From: an uncultured Bacilli bacterium | GTDB lineage: Bacteria > Bacillota_I > Bacilli_A > RF39 > UBA660 | Length of the DNA: 20,512 nt | Assembly (NCBI GenBank): GCA_934132925.1 | Contig: CAKPAL010000007.1 | Span: 1 to 20,512, forward strand | Direction: 5' to 3' | Shown: piece by piece, positions 13,716 to 20,512 of the stretch | How the letters are laid out: the number at the start of each line of letters is the position of its first letter | How positions within the stretch are numbered: position 1 is the stretch's first letter | Notes under the pieces: model-generated | The model's database searches: none | Told to the model about the DNA's origin: nothing | Seen by the model: the letters and a program-made list of their open reading frames with translations, nothing else | Translations under genes and position numbers: made by a program

Positions 13716-13791
<76 letters not shown>

Positions 13792-13803
13792 GGTGAAAGA
13801 AAT

Positions 13804-13838
13804 AAACCCTTATAAAAATAAGGGTTTTTATTTATTTT
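13804..13838 (+). terminator. Terminator of the tRNA operon
   Basis: AAACCCTTAT (13804-13813) pairs perfectly with ATAAGGGTTT (13818-13827) around AAAA, followed by a T-rich run. Confidence 0.9.
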
Positions 13839-13935
13839 ACTCTTAGAATTACTCTGACTTTAGATATATTTGTCAGTAATTGATGCTATCTCCTTTCTAG
13901 TTTTGTTAGGTAAATGTTTTTTTATATGATTATAT

Positions 13936-13965
13936 AAAAGCTTAGTTGTGTTAGACTAAGCTTTT
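13936..13965 (-). terminator. Terminator hairpin of the zinc-ribbon gene
   Basis: AAAAGCTTAGT and ACTAAGCTTTT form an 11-bp perfect stem (13936-13946 with 13955-13965) just past the minus-strand stop codon. The U run is short and symmetric, so it may serve both strands. Apart from this hairpin and the tRNA terminator, nothing was recognised between 13792 and 13978. Confidence 0.65.
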
Positions 13966-13978
13966 ACACTATGATTAA

Positions 13979-14386
13979 TTAATATCCACAGATTATTAGT
14001 ATAGTGATAATAATTATTATTAAAAATATTATTCTTATTGTATTGTTTATTTTTTTGTCTTCTAAATATAAGAATATGATAGATAAGATAAGTAAGATAT
14101 TTTTGCCTATTCCATAAAGTATATCTTCATTGAACCCTAATACATAGGCTAAACTGCAAGTACCTTCATATGAATTTATTCTACAATTATGTGTGTTAAA
14201 TAGTATAGCAATGATTTGTATTATTAATAATGTAATTCCTATAAATGTACAAAACCCTTTCCATGAATTATCTTTTGTGCTTTTTTTTACATTTTTTTGA
14301 GTTTTGTTTATTAATTTACCACAATTAAGGCATACATCGGCATTTTCATTTATTTTTTTCCCACAGTTACTACAAAAGTTTTCCAT
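13979..14386 (-). CDS. Zinc-ribbon membrane protein of unknown function
   Basis: A 135-residue protein. The N-terminal zinc ribbon has FCSNCGKKI and VCLNCGKLI (two CxxC pairs, residues 5-8 and 20-23), followed by a Lys-rich linker and three hydrophobic segments (about 45-65, 93-107, 115-133). It belongs to the widespread group of small zinc-ribbon membrane proteins whose role is not known. A CRINSYEGTC segment between the first two helices has two Cys that could form a disulfide if outside the cell. GGAGATG lies just upstream of ATG 14386. It has its own promoter and terminator, so it is a single-gene unit. Confidence 0.75.
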   Translation of the reverse strand: MENFCSNCGKKINENADVCLNCGKLINKTQKNVKKSTKDNSWKGFCTFIGITLLIIQIIAILFNTHNCRINSYEGTCSLAYVLGFNEDILYGIGKNILLILSIIFLYLEDKKINNTIRIIFLIIIIITILIICGY

Positions 14387-14477
14387 TTTTACATCTCCTT
14401 TTTCTCTACATAATTTGTAAATATTTCCATCGACATATTTTAATTGATTGTAATATATTTTGTGTATTTCAAATATT

Positions 14478-14505
14478 ATTATATACTATATTTTATTAAA
14501 GTCAA
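14478..14505 (-). promoter_or_regulatory. Promoter of the zinc-ribbon gene
   Basis: Minus strand TTGACT (14505-14500), 16-nt spacer, TATAAT (14483-14478), giving a leader of about 85 nt. Confidence 0.7.
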
Positions 14506-14582
14506 TTATTTTTTAAGATATGAATGCTTAGATGGTAATAATATGAGATTCTTACTTATAAAAATTTTTATTTTATTGTATA

Positions 14583-14612
14583 GAAAAAGTAGAGTAAATA
14601 ATTATACTCTAC
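14583..14612 (-). terminator. Terminator of rpsD
   Basis: Minus strand GTAGAGTA (14612-14605) pairs with TACTCTAC (14596-14589), eight perfect pairs, followed by five U. The stem overlaps the last codons. Confidence 0.8.
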
Positions 14613-15207
14613 TGTAGAATTCAACGATTAATGATTCATTGATTTCAGCGTTTAATTCGCTTCTTTCAGGATATCTAACATAAGTTCCAACTCTTTTTGC
14701 TTCATCATAGTTAATGAAATCTGGTCTTTTAATTTTGTTAGCAAGTGCTATTTCTATTCCTTTGTGATCACTTGAGTTTTCTTTAATAGCAATTACATCA
14801 CCAGGTTTAACTCTATATGATGGAATATCAACTTTCTTACCATTTACAGTAATATGACCATGGTTAACTAATTGTCTTGCTCCTCTTCTAGTAGTAGCAA
14901 AACCAATTCTATAAACGATATTGTCTAATCTACTTTCTAATAAGATAAGTAAGTTTTCACCATGAACACCTTTCATTTTAGCTGAGTCATTAACTAATTT
15001 TTTGAATTGTTTTTCAGAAATACCATACATAAATCTAGCTTTTTGCTTTTCATTTAACTGAATAGCATAGTTAGAAGGTTTTCTTTTTCTGTCTTTACCA
15101 TGTTGTCCTGGACCATAAGGTCTTTTTACAATATCTTTACCATTTTCTAATATAGAGAATGATACTCTTCTTGCTTTTTTGTTATTTGGGCCTGTATATC
15201 TAGCCAT
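14602..15207 (-). CDS. rpsD: 30S ribosomal protein S4
   Basis: A 201-residue S4, the primary 16S rRNA-binding protein of the small subunit body. The N-terminus is MARYTGPNNKKARR, followed by RPYGPGQHG. The central S4 RNA-binding domain has ESRLDNIVYRIGFATTRRGA and LVNHGHITVNGKKV (about residues 91-125). No zinc-binding Cys are present at the N-terminus, so this is the Cys-free form. Length is normal. AAGGAGG lies eight bases before ATG 15207. It stands alone rather than in the alpha operon, as in Bacillus, with its own promoter and a leader of about 130 nt. Confidence 0.98.
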   Translation of the reverse strand: MARYTGPNNKKARRVSFSILENGKDIVKRPYGPGQHGKDRKRKPSNYAIQLNEKQKARFMYGISEKQFKKLVNDSAKMKGVHGENLLILLESRLDNIVYRIGFATTRRGARQLVNHGHITVNGKKVDIPSYRVKPGDVIAIKENSSDHKGIEIALANKIKRPDFINYDEAKRVGTYVRYPERSELNAEINESLIVEFYSRV

Positions 15208-15336
15208 TTTTCTTTCCTCCTTCTCTTAGAGAAGTATACTGTTTTTTTATAGGGTGTCTTTATTATACTTTCGCTATGCAGCTATAGTTACTTATAAATG
15301 ACACATTATAAAAAGATATAGTATCCGCTGCTAAGC
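15208..15336 (-). promoter_or_regulatory. Likely S4 autoregulatory leader RNA
   Basis: The rpsD leader of about 130 nt has several complementary segments on the minus strand: GCAGC with GCTGC, GTGTC with GACAC, and CTTCTC/GAGAAG (15234-15220) around TAA, which overlaps the start of the AAGGAGG site. In Firmicutes S4 binds its own leader to repress translation. The pairing around the ribosome binding site fits this, but I have not matched it to the known consensus. Confidence 0.5.
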
Positions 15337-15342
15337 AATAAT

Positions 15343-15371
15343 ATTATATAATTAATAATATTTTAAGTCAA
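15343..15371 (-). promoter_or_regulatory. Promoter of rpsD
   Basis: Minus strand TTGACT (15371-15366), 17-nt spacer, TATAAT (15348-15343). Confidence 0.8.
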
Positions 15372-15493
15372 GAAAAATAGTATAGAAAGTTGATAAAATA
15401 TGGGTTAATTGGTATTTATTAGGAGAAAGATTGGATTATTTTTATTAAAATATGTAAAAAAAGTGTCAAGTATAGGAAAAATGTCGGATTATG

Positions 15494-15502
15494 TGCTATA
15501 AT
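15494..15502 (+). promoter_or_regulatory. Extended -10 promoter of the surface-protein gene
   Basis: TG-C-TATAAT (15494-15502) about 108 nt before the start codon; no good -35 is present. Confidence 0.55.
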
Positions 15503-15508
15503 TATTTT

Positions 15509-15570
15509 GAAAATGATAGAGAGGGTAATCTTTATCATTTGCCTCGGTGTTTATTATTCAGGGGTAAGGT
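15509..15570 (+). other. Two-hairpin structured leader of the surface-protein gene
   Basis: AAATGATA (15511-15518) pairs perfectly with TATCATTT (15533-15540). TTGCCTC (15539-15545) pairs with GGGGTAA (15561-15567) with two G-U. The loop of the first hairpin contains GAGGGTAA, similar to the GGGGTAA that forms the second stem, so both could compete for the same partner. No known riboswitch class was recognised. Confidence 0.4.
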
Positions 15571-15609
15571 ATATGTTGTTAAATGATTATTAAGAAAGGA
15601 ATGATGATT

Positions 15610-18054
15610 ATGAAGAGAATGAAAAAGATTAGTAAAATATTTTTAGTTCTTGCTATGATATTTTCTCAATTATCTTCAGTAGTTACTGTTTTAGCTGATG
15701 AGATACTTACTAAAAATTTGGATCTTAATTTAAGTTATGAAGAAGATTTAGATCTTGGTTATGTTCAAAGTTATGAACTTTCATATATCAGTTTAGATGG
15801 TAGTTATGATGAAGATAAAGAATATGTTGTAGAAGTAAATACTAGTTTTACTTATTTAGATGGTGAAACTGAAAGTAAAGAAATGACTCCTGTTACAAAA
15901 ACGGGTGAAGAATTAAATGAAACTAAAACTAAATGCGAATTGGATCCGATATCTTATTTATACAATGGTATATTTAAAGTAGAAGTTACTGTTAAAGATG
16001 GTAATACTATTGTATTTAATGATAATATTACACATATAGTTGATTCAGTTAAAAGTGGATTAGTTGGTAGTTTGAATGATAGTGAAGTTGATCCTACTTT
16101 AGAGACAATTGGTAATGTTTCAACTGGTGAATATACTGTACTTGAAAAGAAGACTTATACCCAAAACTTGATTATAATGCCTGGAGAGATATCTCCTAAT
16201 AGTAGTTATAGAGTTATGAATGGTAATACTGAACTATATAAAGGTTTAGGTAGTGGTATTCCATCACTTATAATAGATGGTACTAGTACTGATACAAGTA
16301 CTTTAATGAGTGGTACTTATAATACTAGTGACATTATTACTATTGAAGAATTAGGGGAAAATGAGATAGTTGATAAGACAATTACTTATACTTATAATGC
16401 TAATGTTAATTACTATGATAGCAATTATGATTTTAGTAATATATTTAATTATAGATTTAATAATGGTTATATGTTTAGTGATGCTTTAGGTTATAATGGT
16501 AGTGTAGAGATAGCTAAAATTAGTCATTTTTCTGATTTAGCTAATGAGGCTAGTCTTGGTCTTAAAGTATTTGATACTGATAATAATGAGTTAGATTTAA
16601 CTGATGAAAATGTATTAAATAGTGAGATTAAAAATGGTTATAAATTAGAGATTATTAAAGAGAATATTGGTACTTTTACTTATATAATAGTTATGATGGG
16701 TGATAATACTAATGATAATAAGTTTGATGTAGAAGATGTTAAAACTACAATTAATGATTATCTTGATGGTAACAAAGTTATATCAATGGATGCTATAAGT
16801 AAAGAGGGTGAAGAAGAAGGATTAATTTCATTCTTTGACATTGCTTACTTTAATAATCTACTAAATAATTATAATGAAGATTATGTTAGAAATACTGATT
16901 TATTTTTAGTATTTGGAGATGTTCCTAGTGAAATAACAGTGGGAGATAATTTTGATTTATCTGTTATTGTTAAGTCTAGCGATGTTAATGATTTTATTGA
17001 TGGTATTTCAGCAGTAGTTAATTATGATAATAGTCTATTAAAACTTGTTGGTGTTACTTCTAGTGATAAATTATTTGGTAATTATAAAGATAATAATTTA
17101 ATGTATGTTGGCAATAAACTTAGTAATGATGAGGTTATTTTTACATTTACTTTTATGGCTTTAGGTAAAGGTAGTACTAATGTTAAATTAGATGGTGAAA
17201 TTAGTAAGATGGGTAATACTGATATAAGTGAATTTACTACACTTACTAAAGAAATTAATATTACTAGAAAGGCTAGTTCTAATAGTAACTTAAGTTCACT
17301 TAAGGCTAGTGTTGGTAAGTTTGATGTTTCATTTGATAAGGATGCAACTGTTTATACAGTGACTGTTCCTTATGATACTAAAAGTGTTATTTTATCTGGA
17401 GAACTTGAGGATGTTAATAGTACTGTAGAAGGTCTTAATGAGTATACTTTAGATGAAGATAAAACAGTTGCCACTATTAAGGTAATAGCAGAAGATGGTT
17501 CTATTAAGGTTTATACTGTTTATATTGTTAAAGAGGCTAAACCAGTACTTACTCCAGTTACTTATTATTATTCTTCGAATAACTATTTAAAATTATTAGA
17601 GATTAATGGTTATGATATTACTTTTGATAAAGATACTCTAGAATATAGTATTAAAGTTAAGAGTGATGTTACTTCTTTAGATATTAAGGCAATAGCAGAA
17701 GATAGTAAAGCTAGTGTTGAGATTACTGGTAATGAGAAGTTTAAAAAAGGTAATAATACAGTTCTTATTACAGTAAAGGCTGAAGATGGTAGTACTAGAG
17801 AATATAAGATAACTGTTAATAAAGAAGAAAAGAAGGATGTTTTGACAGAGGTTGATAGTTCTTCTAATACAGCGGAAAAGGTTGTTATTATTATATTAAT
17901 TATTTTAGTTGTTCTTGGTTTATTATATTTAATCTTTAAGAAAGATGATGAAAAAGTTGTTGATGTGCAATTTAAGAGTGATATTAAACCTAAGAAAGAA
18001 ACTGAAGTGAATAAGAAAAATAATAATAATGAAAGAAATAATAAGAAAAAATAA
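15610..18054 (+). CDS. Membrane-anchored surface protein with dockerin-, cohesin- and cadherin-like modules
   Basis: An 814-residue secreted protein anchored by a C-terminal helix. ATG 15610 is chosen because GAAAGGA lies nine bases upstream; in-frame ATGs at 15583 and 15601 are worse placed. Order: a signal peptide ending near VLADE; about 330 residues of unassigned beta-rich, acidic sequence; a dockerin-like region (about 362-420) with GDNTNDNKFDVEDV and ISFFDIAYFNNLL; a cohesin-like domain (about 430-554); two cadherin-like beta-sandwich repeats (about 556-643 and 653-740), each ending in an AEDGS...Y motif; a transmembrane helix (about 757-778); and a Lys/Asn-rich cytoplasmic tail. Dockerin and cohesin modules bind each other in cellulosomes, so having both in one chain suggests intramolecular or chain-like assembly. 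It lies directly before the Tad genes and may act with the pilus. Domain calls are from pattern recognition only. Confidence 0.75.
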   Translation: MKRMKKISKIFLVLAMIFSQLSSVVTVLADEILTKNLDLNLSYEEDLDLGYVQSYELSYISLDGSYDEDKEYVVEVNTSFTYLDGETESKEMTPVTKTGEELNETKTKCELDPISYLYNGIFKVEVTVKDGNTIVFNDNITHIVDSVKSGLVGSLNDSEVDPTLETIGNVSTGEYTVLEKKTYTQNLIIMPGEISPNSSYRVMNGNTELYKGLGSGIPSLIIDGTSTDTSTLMSGTYNTSDIITIEELGENEIVDKTITYTYNANVNYYDSNYDFSNIFNYRFNNGYMFSDALGYNGSVEIAKISHFSDLANEASLGLKVFDTDNNELDLTDENVLNSEIKNGYKLEIIKENIGTFTYIIVMMGDNTNDNKFDVEDVKTTINDYLDGNKVISMDAISKEGEEEGLISFFDIAYFNNLLNNYNEDYVRNTDLFLVFGDVPSEITVGDNFDLSVIVKSSDVNDFIDGISAVVNYDNSLLKLVGVTSSDKLFGNYKDNNLMYVGNKLSNDEVIFTFTFMALGKGSTNVKLDGEISKMGNTDISEFTTLTKEINITRKASSNSNLSSLKASVGKFDVSFDKDATVYTVTVPYDTKSVILSGELEDVNSTVEGLNEYTLDEDKTVATIKVIAEDGSIKVYTVYIVKEAKPVLTPVTYYYSSNNYLKLLEINGYDITFDKDTLEYSIKVKSDVTSLDIKAIAEDSKASVEITGNEKFKKGNNTVLITVKAEDGSTREYKITVNKEEKKDVLTEVDSSSNTAEKVVIIILIILVVLGLLYLIFKKDDEKVVDVQFKSDIKPKKETEVNKKNNNNERNNKKK

Positions 18055-18082
18055 AAGAAAGATAAAAAAATCTTTCTTTTTT
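18053..18082 (+). terminator. Terminator of the surface-protein gene
   Basis: AAAAGAAAGAT (18053-18063) pairs perfectly with ATCTTTCTTTT (18070-18080) around six A, with a continuing T run. Confidence 0.85.
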
Positions 18083-18092
18083 AGTTATTATT

Positions 18093-18101
18093 TGGTATAA
18101 T
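18093..18101 (+). promoter_or_regulatory. Extended -10 promoter of the Tad operon
   Basis: TG-G-TATAAT between the preceding terminator and the first Tad gene; the -35 region would lie in the terminator stem. Confidence 0.55.
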
Positions 18102-18132
18102 TAAATAGAAAATAGGGAGAGTGAGTAGTTCT

Positions 18133-18465
18133 ATGAATAGAAAGGGTCAAGCATTAGTAGAATTTGTTCTTATTTTACCTATATTTATTATGATATTATT
18201 CGTTGTTGTTGATTTTGGAATGATATTGAATAAGAAGAATGAACTTGAGAATGTTAGTGTTGATGTAGTTAATATGTTAAAAAATAATATTACTCTTGAG
18301 GAAATTAAAAGTAGTTATTTGGATATAGATATTGATGTTAATAAGAAAGATAAGTATCTTAATGTTGTTATTAGTGAGGATGTTAATATTCTTACACCTG
18401 GTCTTAATAGGATACTAGGAAATCCATATAAAATTAAGATAGAAAGGAATATTCCTGATGTTTAG
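18133..18465 (+). CDS. TadE-like pseudopilin
   Basis: A 110-residue small membrane protein with the TadE signature: a short basic start, RKGQALVEFVLILPIF (residues 3-18) and a single N-terminal helix running to about 30, followed by a small soluble domain. The Glu of VEF corresponds to the conserved Glu of type IV-like prepilins. TadE-like proteins are minor pilins of the Tad pilus. ATG 18133 is preferred; an in-frame GTG at 18121 lies almost on the AGGGAG site. The gene overlaps the next by 8 nt. Confidence 0.85.
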   Translation: MNRKGQALVEFVLILPIFIMILFVVVDFGMILNKKNELENVSVDVVNMLKNNITLEEIKSSYLDIDIDVNKKDKYLNVVISEDVNILTPGLNRILGNPYKIKIERNIPDV

Positions 18466-18844
18466 GCTGAATAATAGGGGTCAAAGTCTAGTAATGTTTG
18501 TGGTTATTATTCCGATATTTTTACTTATTATTACACTTATATATGATGTTGGCAATGCTATATATGAGAAGAATAGACTTTCTAATACTGTTTATATGGC
18601 AATAGATTATTATCTTGATAATAAAGATAGTGTTAGTAAGAGTGATGTTGATGATTTGATTATGAGTAATGAGAATGATATTAGTTATATAAAAGTGGAT
18701 ATTAATAATGGTATTATTGATGTTATAGTTGCTAAAAGAATTAAAGGGGTATTTGGAAAAATGTTTAATTTTAATTTGACTGATGTTAGTTGTCATTATA
18801 TTGGTAAGATGGTTTTGGATAAAAAGGTTATAGAAAGGGTTTAA
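18458..18844 (+). CDS. Second TadE/TadF-like pseudopilin
   Basis: A 128-residue paralogue-type protein with NNRGQSLVMFVVIIPIFLL (residues 5-23) and one N-terminal helix. The prepilin-like Glu of the first copy is Met here (VMF instead of VEF), as may happen in TadF-type minor pilins. The soluble part has one Cys. ATG 18458 overlaps the previous stop by 8 nt with AAAGG upstream, so the two are translationally coupled and probably partner in the pilus tip or assembly. Confidence 0.75.
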   Translation: MFRLNNRGQSLVMFVVIIPIFLLIITLIYDVGNAIYEKNRLSNTVYMAIDYYLDNKDSVSKSDVDDLIMSNENDISYIKVDINNGIIDVIVAKRIKGVFGKMFNFNLTDVSCHYIGKMVLDKKVIERV

Positions 18845-18852
18845 GTGATACT

Positions 18853-19620
18853 ATGGCAGGTAAGGTTATAACAGTATCTTCAGTTAAGGGTGGTGTTGGT
18901 AAGACAACGATGGCTCTTAATTTAGCAGGTATTTATTGCAGTCTTGGTAAAAGAGTTCTTATTATTGATTTGGATTTATATTCTGGTGGGGTAGCGGCAT
19001 GTCTTAATGTCAAGAATAGTAAGGATATATATATGATGATTGATAGTATGGCTAATAATAGATTTACAGAACTTAAGAAATATGTTACGACTTATAATAG
19101 TAATATTGATATTTTGGCTTGTCCCAAAGATCCAAGAATGGCTATGAAGGTAGAGGGAAGATATATTCCACTTATATTTGATTTAGCTAAAAAAGAGTAT
19201 GATGTTGTAGTAGTGGATACGACACATATTTTAAATGAAATTAATTTAACTATTTTGGATTATGCTTATATGTCTTTATTTATGATTACTAATGATATTG
19301 TTGATTTAAAGAATATGAAGAGTTTAATTAGTATATTTAAGGATACAGATAAAAAGAATTATTTAGTACTTCTTAATAATTCAAGGGATACTGGTAAGGA
19401 TTATATGTCATTGTATGATATTAGGAGTGTTATTAAAAATAATATTGATTATACTATTTCAAAAAATTATTATATTAAGAATATTGATAAGTATGTGGTA
19501 GGGGGAGAGATACTTACTTTAAATAATAATTTGAATATGTTTCATGTTAAAGATGTTAATAATATGAAGAAATTAGCCCTTGACTTAATTGATGATAAAC
19601 ATAGTAAGGAGGCTAAATAA
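18853..19620 (+). CDS. TadZ/CpaE-like MinD-family ATPase
   Basis: A 255-residue ATPase of the ParA/MinD group with the deviant Walker A KGGVGKTT (about 11-18), the switch DLDLYSGG and Walker B-type VVVVDTT (about 118-124). In Tad systems this protein positions the pilus machine at the cell pole. It lacks the N-terminal receiver-like domain of full CpaE/TadZ proteins, so it is a short form. Its place between the pseudopilins and cpaF supports the role. Its stop codon shares one base with the cpaF start (TAATG). Confidence 0.85.
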   Translation: MAGKVITVSSVKGGVGKTTMALNLAGIYCSLGKRVLIIDLDLYSGGVAACLNVKNSKDIYMMIDSMANNRFTELKKYVTTYNSNIDILACPKDPRMAMKVEGRYIPLIFDLAKKEYDVVVVDTTHILNEINLTILDYAYMSLFMITNDIVDLKNMKSLISIFKDTDKKNYLVLLNNSRDTGKDYMSLYDIRSVIKNNIDYTISKNYYIKNIDKYVVGGEILTLNNNLNMFHVKDVNNMKKLALDLIDDKHSKEAK

Positions 19621-20512
19621 TGGGTAAGAAGAGTTTAACTGAAGCTTTTGAAGTGAAACCTAAAATTAATACTTCTGATGAGAATGTTAAGGATTATGAT
19701 GTTTTTGGTGATAAGGGTTTACTTGAAGAGATTAGGGTAAAGATTGTTCAGAATTTGATTGAGGAGAATATTCCTGAAGATACTTTACCTGAAGATTATA
19801 TTAATAATGAAATTGATGCTGCTTTACTTGGTTATGATTTATCTAATTTAGAAAGAAATCATGTCTTTAATTTGATTCAAAATGAGATAACGGGGTATGG
19901 TCCAATTACGCCTTTACTTCTTGATAATGCTATTACGGAGATAATGGTTAATGCTCCTAATGAAATATATGTTGAGATTGATGGTAAGATTGTTAAGGAT
20001 GAGACGGTTTCTTTTATCAATGATAAACATATTATTAGAACTATTCAGAGAATTGTACAACCTCTTGGTAGAACTATTGATGCCGCTAATCCAATGGTTG
20101 ATGCAAGACTAAGGGATGGTTCAAGACTTAATGCGGTTATTCCACCACTTAGTTTAAAAGGGCCAGTTCTTACTATTAGAAAGTTTAATAAAAAGTTGGA
20201 GACTATTGATGATCTTTTAAGAGGTGGTAGTTTAACGGTTAATATGGCTAGATTTTTAGAGGCTGCGGTAGAGGCTAAACTTAATATTATTATTTCTGGT
20301 GGTACTGGTACTGGTAAGACAACATTACTTAATATTTTGTCAGGATTCTTAGGTGATGATGAGAGAATTATTACGATTGAAGATGCTGCAGAATTAAAAC
20401 TACATCAGAAACATGTTATTTCACTTGAGACGAGACTTATTAATTATGAGGGTGAAGGTGAAGTTACTATTCGTGATTTGGTTAGAAATTCACTTAGAAT
20501 GAGACCAGATAG
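19620..20512 (+). CDS. CpaF/TadA secretion ATPase, truncated by window end
   Basis: The first 297 codons of the Tad pilus motor ATPase; the frame is open at the window edge. Family features are EITGYGPITPLL and ITEIMVNAPNEIYVE (about 95-120) in the N-terminal domain, the RDGSRLNAVIPPLS region, Walker A GGTGTGKTT (227-235) and ITIEDAAEL before the Asp/His-box region. It powers pilin polymerisation together with TadB/TadC platform proteins expected downstream. AAGGAGG lies just upstream, and the ATG overlaps the previous stop by one base, so the four Tad genes form one operon. Confidence 0.93.
   Translation, partial: MGKKSLTEAFEVKPKINTSDENVKDYDVFGDKGLLEEIRVKIVQNLIEENIPEDTLPEDYINNEIDAALLGYDLSNLERNHVFNLIQNEITGYGPITPLLLDNAITEIMVNAPNEIYVEIDGKIVKDETVSFINDKHIIRTIQRIVQPLGRTIDAANPMVDARLRDGSRLNAVIPPLSLKGPVLTIRKFNKKLETIDDLLRGGSLTVNMARFLEAAVEAKLNIIISGGTGTGKTTLLNILSGFLGDDERIITIEDAAELKLHQKHVISLETRLINYEGEGEVTIRDLVRNSLRMRPD

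Noticed and set aside
18521..18796. Minus-strand ORF inside the second TadE-like gene
   Set aside because: Asn/Ile-rich shadow of a real gene.

Overview
The window is very AT-rich (roughly 70% or more A+T by eye) with Gram-positive features: strong AGGAGG-type ribosome binding sites, sigma-A-like TTGACA/TATAAT promoters, and intrinsic terminators after most units. It has a cell-wall SEDS gene (ftsW), a Firmicutes-type S4 gene (rpsD), SipW-type signal peptides and a Tad locus, and TGA is used as a stop. This fits an uncultured, probably gut-associated member of the Bacillota (RF39/Erysipelotrichia-like or a related lineage). The exact taxon cannot be fixed from the sequence alone.

Layout. (1) 173-4280: two overlapping genes for a heterodimeric ABC exporter with one degenerate and one canonical ATP site. 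(2) 4321-6807: two SipW-type surface-protein genes sharing a 26-nt upstream element. The first is preceded by a short leader ORF with a G9 tract and a strong terminator, which together look like a phase-variable attenuator. (3) 6841-9261: a structured leader and ftsW, then two tandem HD-domain genes made by duplication of a segment that included the end of ftsW. (4) 9264-10460, minus strand: a structured noncoding RNA of about 605 nt with its own promoter and terminator, followed at once by a small CorB/DUF21-like four-helix membrane protein. This is the arrangement of OLE RNA and oapA. (5) 10487-13008, minus strand: binding protein, ATPase and permease of an SsuABC/ThiXYZ/TauABC-type importer. 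(6) 13136-13791: tRNA-Arg on the minus strand, divergent from a Leu-Ser-fMet-Asp-Phe tRNA operon. (7) 13979-15336, minus strand: a zinc-ribbon membrane protein and rpsD with a likely autoregulatory leader. (8) 15494-20512: a large membrane-anchored surface protein (dockerin-like, cohesin-like and two cadherin-like modules), then a Tad operon (two TadE-like pseudopilins, a TadZ/CpaE-like ATPase, and CpaF/TadA cut off by the window end).

Much of the window concerns the cell envelope: an exporter, SipW-type surface proteins, the division peptidoglycan polymerase, a possible OLE ribonucleoprotein at the membrane, a modular surface protein and a pilus. The two most notable items are the OLE-like RNA with its membrane partner, and the G-tract leader in which the reading frame decides whether a ribosome enters the terminator ahead of a surface-protein gene.
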